DNA of 7,775 nucleotides from a bacterium (lineage in GTDB: Bacteria; BMS3Abin14). Under the pieces are notes generated by a model that was not told the origin of the DNA, searched no databases, and saw nothing but the letters and a program-made list of their open reading frames with translations. This document shows positions 6,214 through 7,775 of this stretch, one piece after another (the stretch's first letter is position 1; each line of letters begins with the position of its first letter). The position numbers and the translations under genes are program-made. The stretch is from assembly GCA_020350725.1 (NCBI GenBank), contig CP070719.1, positions 1,323,046 to 1,330,820 of the forward strand. Direction: 5' to 3'.

Positions 6214-7251
6214 ATGGAGAAGTTGATCCTGACCTCGATAGGTATCGTCCTATGCATTTCCCAGTCGGCTATGTTCTCCGGACTCAACCTGGCGGTGTTC
6301 GGCATCAGCCGCCTGAGGCTCGAGGTTGAGGCGGCTTCCGGAGACCCCCACGCATCGCGGGTCCTCGGCCTTCGCCAGGATGCGAACCTGACCCTGACGA
6401 CCATCCTGTGGGGCAACGTGGGGATCAACGTCCTGCTGACCCTCCTCTCCGATTCCATCCTGGCAGGGGTGGGGGCCTTTTTCTTCTCAACAGTCGTGAT
6501 CACCTACGTCGGCGAGATCCTGCCTCAGGCCTACTTTTCCAGGAACTCCATGAGAATGGCCTCACTCCTGGCCCCGGTGCTCCACCTTTACAGAACGCTC
6601 TTGTACCCGGTGGTCAAGCCCACCGCCATGGCCCTGGACAGGTGGCTTGGTCCGGAGGGAGTGCACTACTTCAGGGAAAAGGATCTGAAGGAGATGATCC
6701 GGCAGCACATCGGGATCGAGGAGGGGGAGATCGACCGTCTCGAGGGGATCGGAGCCATGAATTTCCTTTCCATGGATGATCTGGTAGTCTCCCAGGAGGG
6801 GGAGGGTGTGGACCCGACAAGCGTCGTTGCCATCCCCTTCAGGGACGGCCGGCCCGTCTTCCCCCAGATGGACCCGTCCTCAGAGGATCCGTTCCTGAGA
6901 AAGATCCAGGCATCGGGGAGAAAGTGGGTCATCCTCACAGATCCTGAAGGTGAACCGAGGATGGTGATGGACTCCGACGCGTTCCTCAGGGAGGCCCTTT
7001 TCGAGCCCGGGCATTTTAACCCCCTTCGTTACTGCCACCGTCCCCTGACCGTGAAGGACCTCTCTCAACCACTGGGCAAGGTGATCGGGAAGTGGCAGGT
7101 TTGTGCCCGCTCCACCGAGGACGACGTCATCGACAACGACATCATCCTGGTCTGGGGCCGGGACCGGCGGATCATCACCGGTTCGGACATCCTGGGCCGC
7201 CTCATGAGAGGGGTCGTCCTGGATCGGGCCGGGATCGCAGCCTGTGTGTGA
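6214..7251 (+). CDS. CNNM-domain (DUF21) membrane protein with degenerate CBS-like region
   Basis: Integral membrane protein of 345 residues. Residues 1-145 are a CNNM/DUF21 transmembrane domain: helix 1 at about 4-24 with SAMFSGLNLAVFGISRLRL (18-36), later hydrophobic segments near 66-79, 83-105 and 113-135, and the family signature GEILPQ at 100-105. The middle REKDLKEMIRQH...EEGEIDRLEGI (154-179) matches the acidic helix linking this domain to the CBS pair in CNNM/CorC proteins. The CBS region itself is poorly conserved. The usual D(V/I)MTPR is replaced by DDLVVSQEG (188-196), but a CBS2-like end remains, with RRIITGSDILGRLMRG (318-333) resembling GIVTLEDVIEEI. Some CNNM family members take part in Mg2+ (and Co2+) transport or efflux; that role here is inference. 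No C-terminal CorC/HlyC transporter-associated domain is present, so it is shorter than the usual 420-450 residues. The promoter region is shared with the divergent gene. Confidence 0.82.
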   Translation: MEKLILTSIGIVLCISQSAMFSGLNLAVFGISRLRLEVEAASGDPHASRVLGLRQDANLTLTTILWGNVGINVLLTLLSDSILAGVGAFFFSTVVITYVGEILPQAYFSRNSMRMASLLAPVLHLYRTLLYPVVKPTAMALDRWLGPEGVHYFREKDLKEMIRQHIGIEEGEIDRLEGIGAMNFLSMDDLVVSQEGEGVDPTSVVAIPFRDGRPVFPQMDPSSEDPFLRKIQASGRKWVILTDPEGEPRMVMDSDAFLREALFEPGHFNPLRYCHRPLTVKDLSQPLGKVIGKWQVCARSTEDDVIDNDIILVWGRDRRIITGSDILGRLMRGVVLDRAGIAACV

Positions 7252-7369
7252 ATGACGACCACAGAATGGAAGTCACACAAAAGGGGAATAGGGGCAAGGC
7301 AATGCCGGATTCCGGATGAAGAGGCGATCAATGAGAACCGGATCCCGCATCCGTCTGCTGACTCGAAAC

Positions 7370-7402
7370 GTGCGGTCACCTTGCCCGGATCTTTGACCGC
7401 GC
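7370..7402 (+). repeat. 9-bp stem hairpin in the leader
   Basis: GTGCGGTCA (7370-7378) pairs with TGACCGCGC (7394-7402), eight Watson-Crick pairs and one G-T pair, around a 15-base loop. No T-run follows, so it is not a standard terminator. It may be part of a regulatory leader or an operator. Confidence 0.45.
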
Positions 7403-7425
7403 CTGGATGCAGCAGGGCTTAAGGG

Positions 7426-7458
7426 GGGGCTCTTTGCCCCTGGGTCTTTTCCAGGGGT
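7426..7458 (+). promoter_or_regulatory. Two mutually exclusive hairpins, possible terminator/attenuator
   Basis: GCCCC at 7436-7440 can pair back with GGGGC (7426-7430, loop TCTTT). Alternatively CCCCTGG (7437-7443) pairs perfectly with CCAGGGG (7451-7457), with an extra G-T pair at 7436/7458 and a loop containing TTTT. The first is followed by TGGGTCTTTT and could act as a weak terminator; forming the second would break it. The shared strand is what an attenuator would need, but no sensor element is identified. Confidence 0.4.
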
Positions 7459-7480
7459 AGCATTCGGAGTTCTTTGAGGT

Positions 7481-7486
7481 AAGGAG
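7481..7486 (+). promoter_or_regulatory. Ribosome binding site of the PLP enzyme gene
   Basis: AAGGAG lies five bases before ATG 7492 and fixes the start. TCTTT at 7471-7475 could weakly pair with it. Confidence 0.7.
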
Positions 7487-7491
7487 AGAAT

Positions 7492-7775
7492 ATGAAGATC
7501 GAGACCAAATGCGTTCATTCCGGTGGCATTACCGACACGGTGGGGAAGGGGCTCAACACCCCCATATTCCCCTCATCGGCCCACGAATACCTGGATTTAG
7601 AGGAGGTGGCCTATCCGAGGTATTTCAACACCGTGAACCAGAAAGTGCTGGTGAGAAAGATCTGTGATCTGGAGGGAGCCGAGGATGGTTTGGTTTTTTC
7701 GTCGGGGATGGCGGCCGTCAGCTCCGTTCTCCTCGCCTTCCTGAAGGCGGGGGATCACGTCGTCCTGCAGGATGA
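7492..7775 (+). CDS. Cys/Met-metabolism PLP-dependent enzyme, N-terminal part (cut by window end)
   Basis: 94 codons are visible before the window ends. The N-terminus TKCVHSGG (5-12) followed by NTPIFPSSAHEY (22-33) is the usual opening of the cystathionine gamma-synthase/cystathionine lyase/methionine gamma-lyase/O-acylhomoserine sulfhydrylase family (COG0626). YPRYFNTVNQ (41-50) corresponds to the Y-x-R loop whose Tyr and Arg contact the PLP phosphate of the neighbouring subunit. The segment EGAEDGLVFSSGMAAVSSVL (61-80) carries the SSGMAA phosphate-binding motif, and GDHVVLQD (87-94) matches the strand before the conserved YGGT. The PLP lysine lies beyond the window. Full family length is about 380-420, so roughly 300 residues are missing. 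The exact reaction (transsulfuration, sulfhydrylation or gamma-elimination) cannot be told from this part. It has its own strong ribosome binding site and a structured leader. Confidence 0.87.
   Translation, partial: MKIETKCVHSGGITDTVGKGLNTPIFPSSAHEYLDLEEVAYPRYFNTVNQKVLVRKICDLEGAEDGLVFSSGMAAVSSVLLAFLKAGDHVVLQD

Larger units (their letters stand above)
7252..7491 (+). other. 240-base structured leader before the PLP enzyme gene
   Basis: No coding frame is convincing here. It contains CCGGATTCCGG (7305-7315, palindrome with a central T), a 9-bp hairpin at 7370-7402, and two competing hairpins at 7426-7458. CCGGAT occurs four times (7305, 7312, 7338, 7385). I searched for SAM-I, SAM-II and SAH riboswitch signatures from memory and saw none. 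It could hold the terminator of the preceding gene and a leader controlling the next. Confidence 0.5.

Noticed and set aside
7252-7491. Known SAM-I/SAM-II/SAH riboswitch or T-box
   Set aside because: None of the conserved core strings of these RNAs could be recognised by eye; only generic hairpins are present.

Overview
The window is about 7.8 kb of GC-rich bacterial DNA with tightly packed genes, strong AAGGAGG-type ribosome binding sites and a Sec signal peptide on the first protein. This suggests a Gram-negative bacterium. A Desulfobacterota-like source is my weak guess from the general feel of the proteins; no rRNA or marker gene is present to confirm it. I see no tRNA, rRNA, insertion sequence, CRISPR array or phage gene.

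Positions 1-4366 hold a complete ABC importer of the ferric/thiamine/2-aminoethylphosphonate/polyamine type, in transcription order: a secreted substrate-binding protein (78-1376), a double-length permease with two fused transmembrane domains (1536-3212), and a nucleotide-binding ATPase with a C-terminal TOBE domain (3284-4366). The binding protein is separated from the permease by a hairpin with a perfect 12-bp stem, a common arrangement for giving more binding protein than membrane components. The binding protein lacks an adjacent tyrosine pair of the ferric-binding type and has a charged, alanine-rich helical tail, so the ligand is open. The first 46 bases may be the tail of an upstream gene.

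Positions 4363-5925, on the minus strand, encode a two-domain protein: an N-terminal atypical short-chain dehydrogenase (NAD(P)-binding Rossmann fold) and a C-terminal DUF2867-like domain, resembling E. coli YbjT. Its stop codon and that of the ATPase share the palindrome CTAG, so the two convergent genes overlap by four bases with no terminator between them.

Positions 5926-6213 are a divergent intergenic region with a locally AT-rich core and a perfect TATAAT on the minus strand. To the right, 6214-7251 encodes a membrane protein of the CNNM/DUF21 family (CorC/HlyC relatives) with a degenerate CBS-like tail. A 240-base leader with several hairpins, including two mutually exclusive ones, precedes 7492 onward. 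That gene is the start of a Cys/Met-metabolism PLP-dependent enzyme (cystathionine gamma-synthase/lyase, methionine gamma-lyase or O-acylhomoserine sulfhydrylase type) and is cut by the window end.

Apart from the three transporter genes, the genes do not form an obvious pathway. I do not see a clearly new biological system. The best leads are the binding protein's extra C-terminal helices and unknown ligand, the structured leader before the PLP enzyme, and the degenerate CBS region of the CNNM protein.
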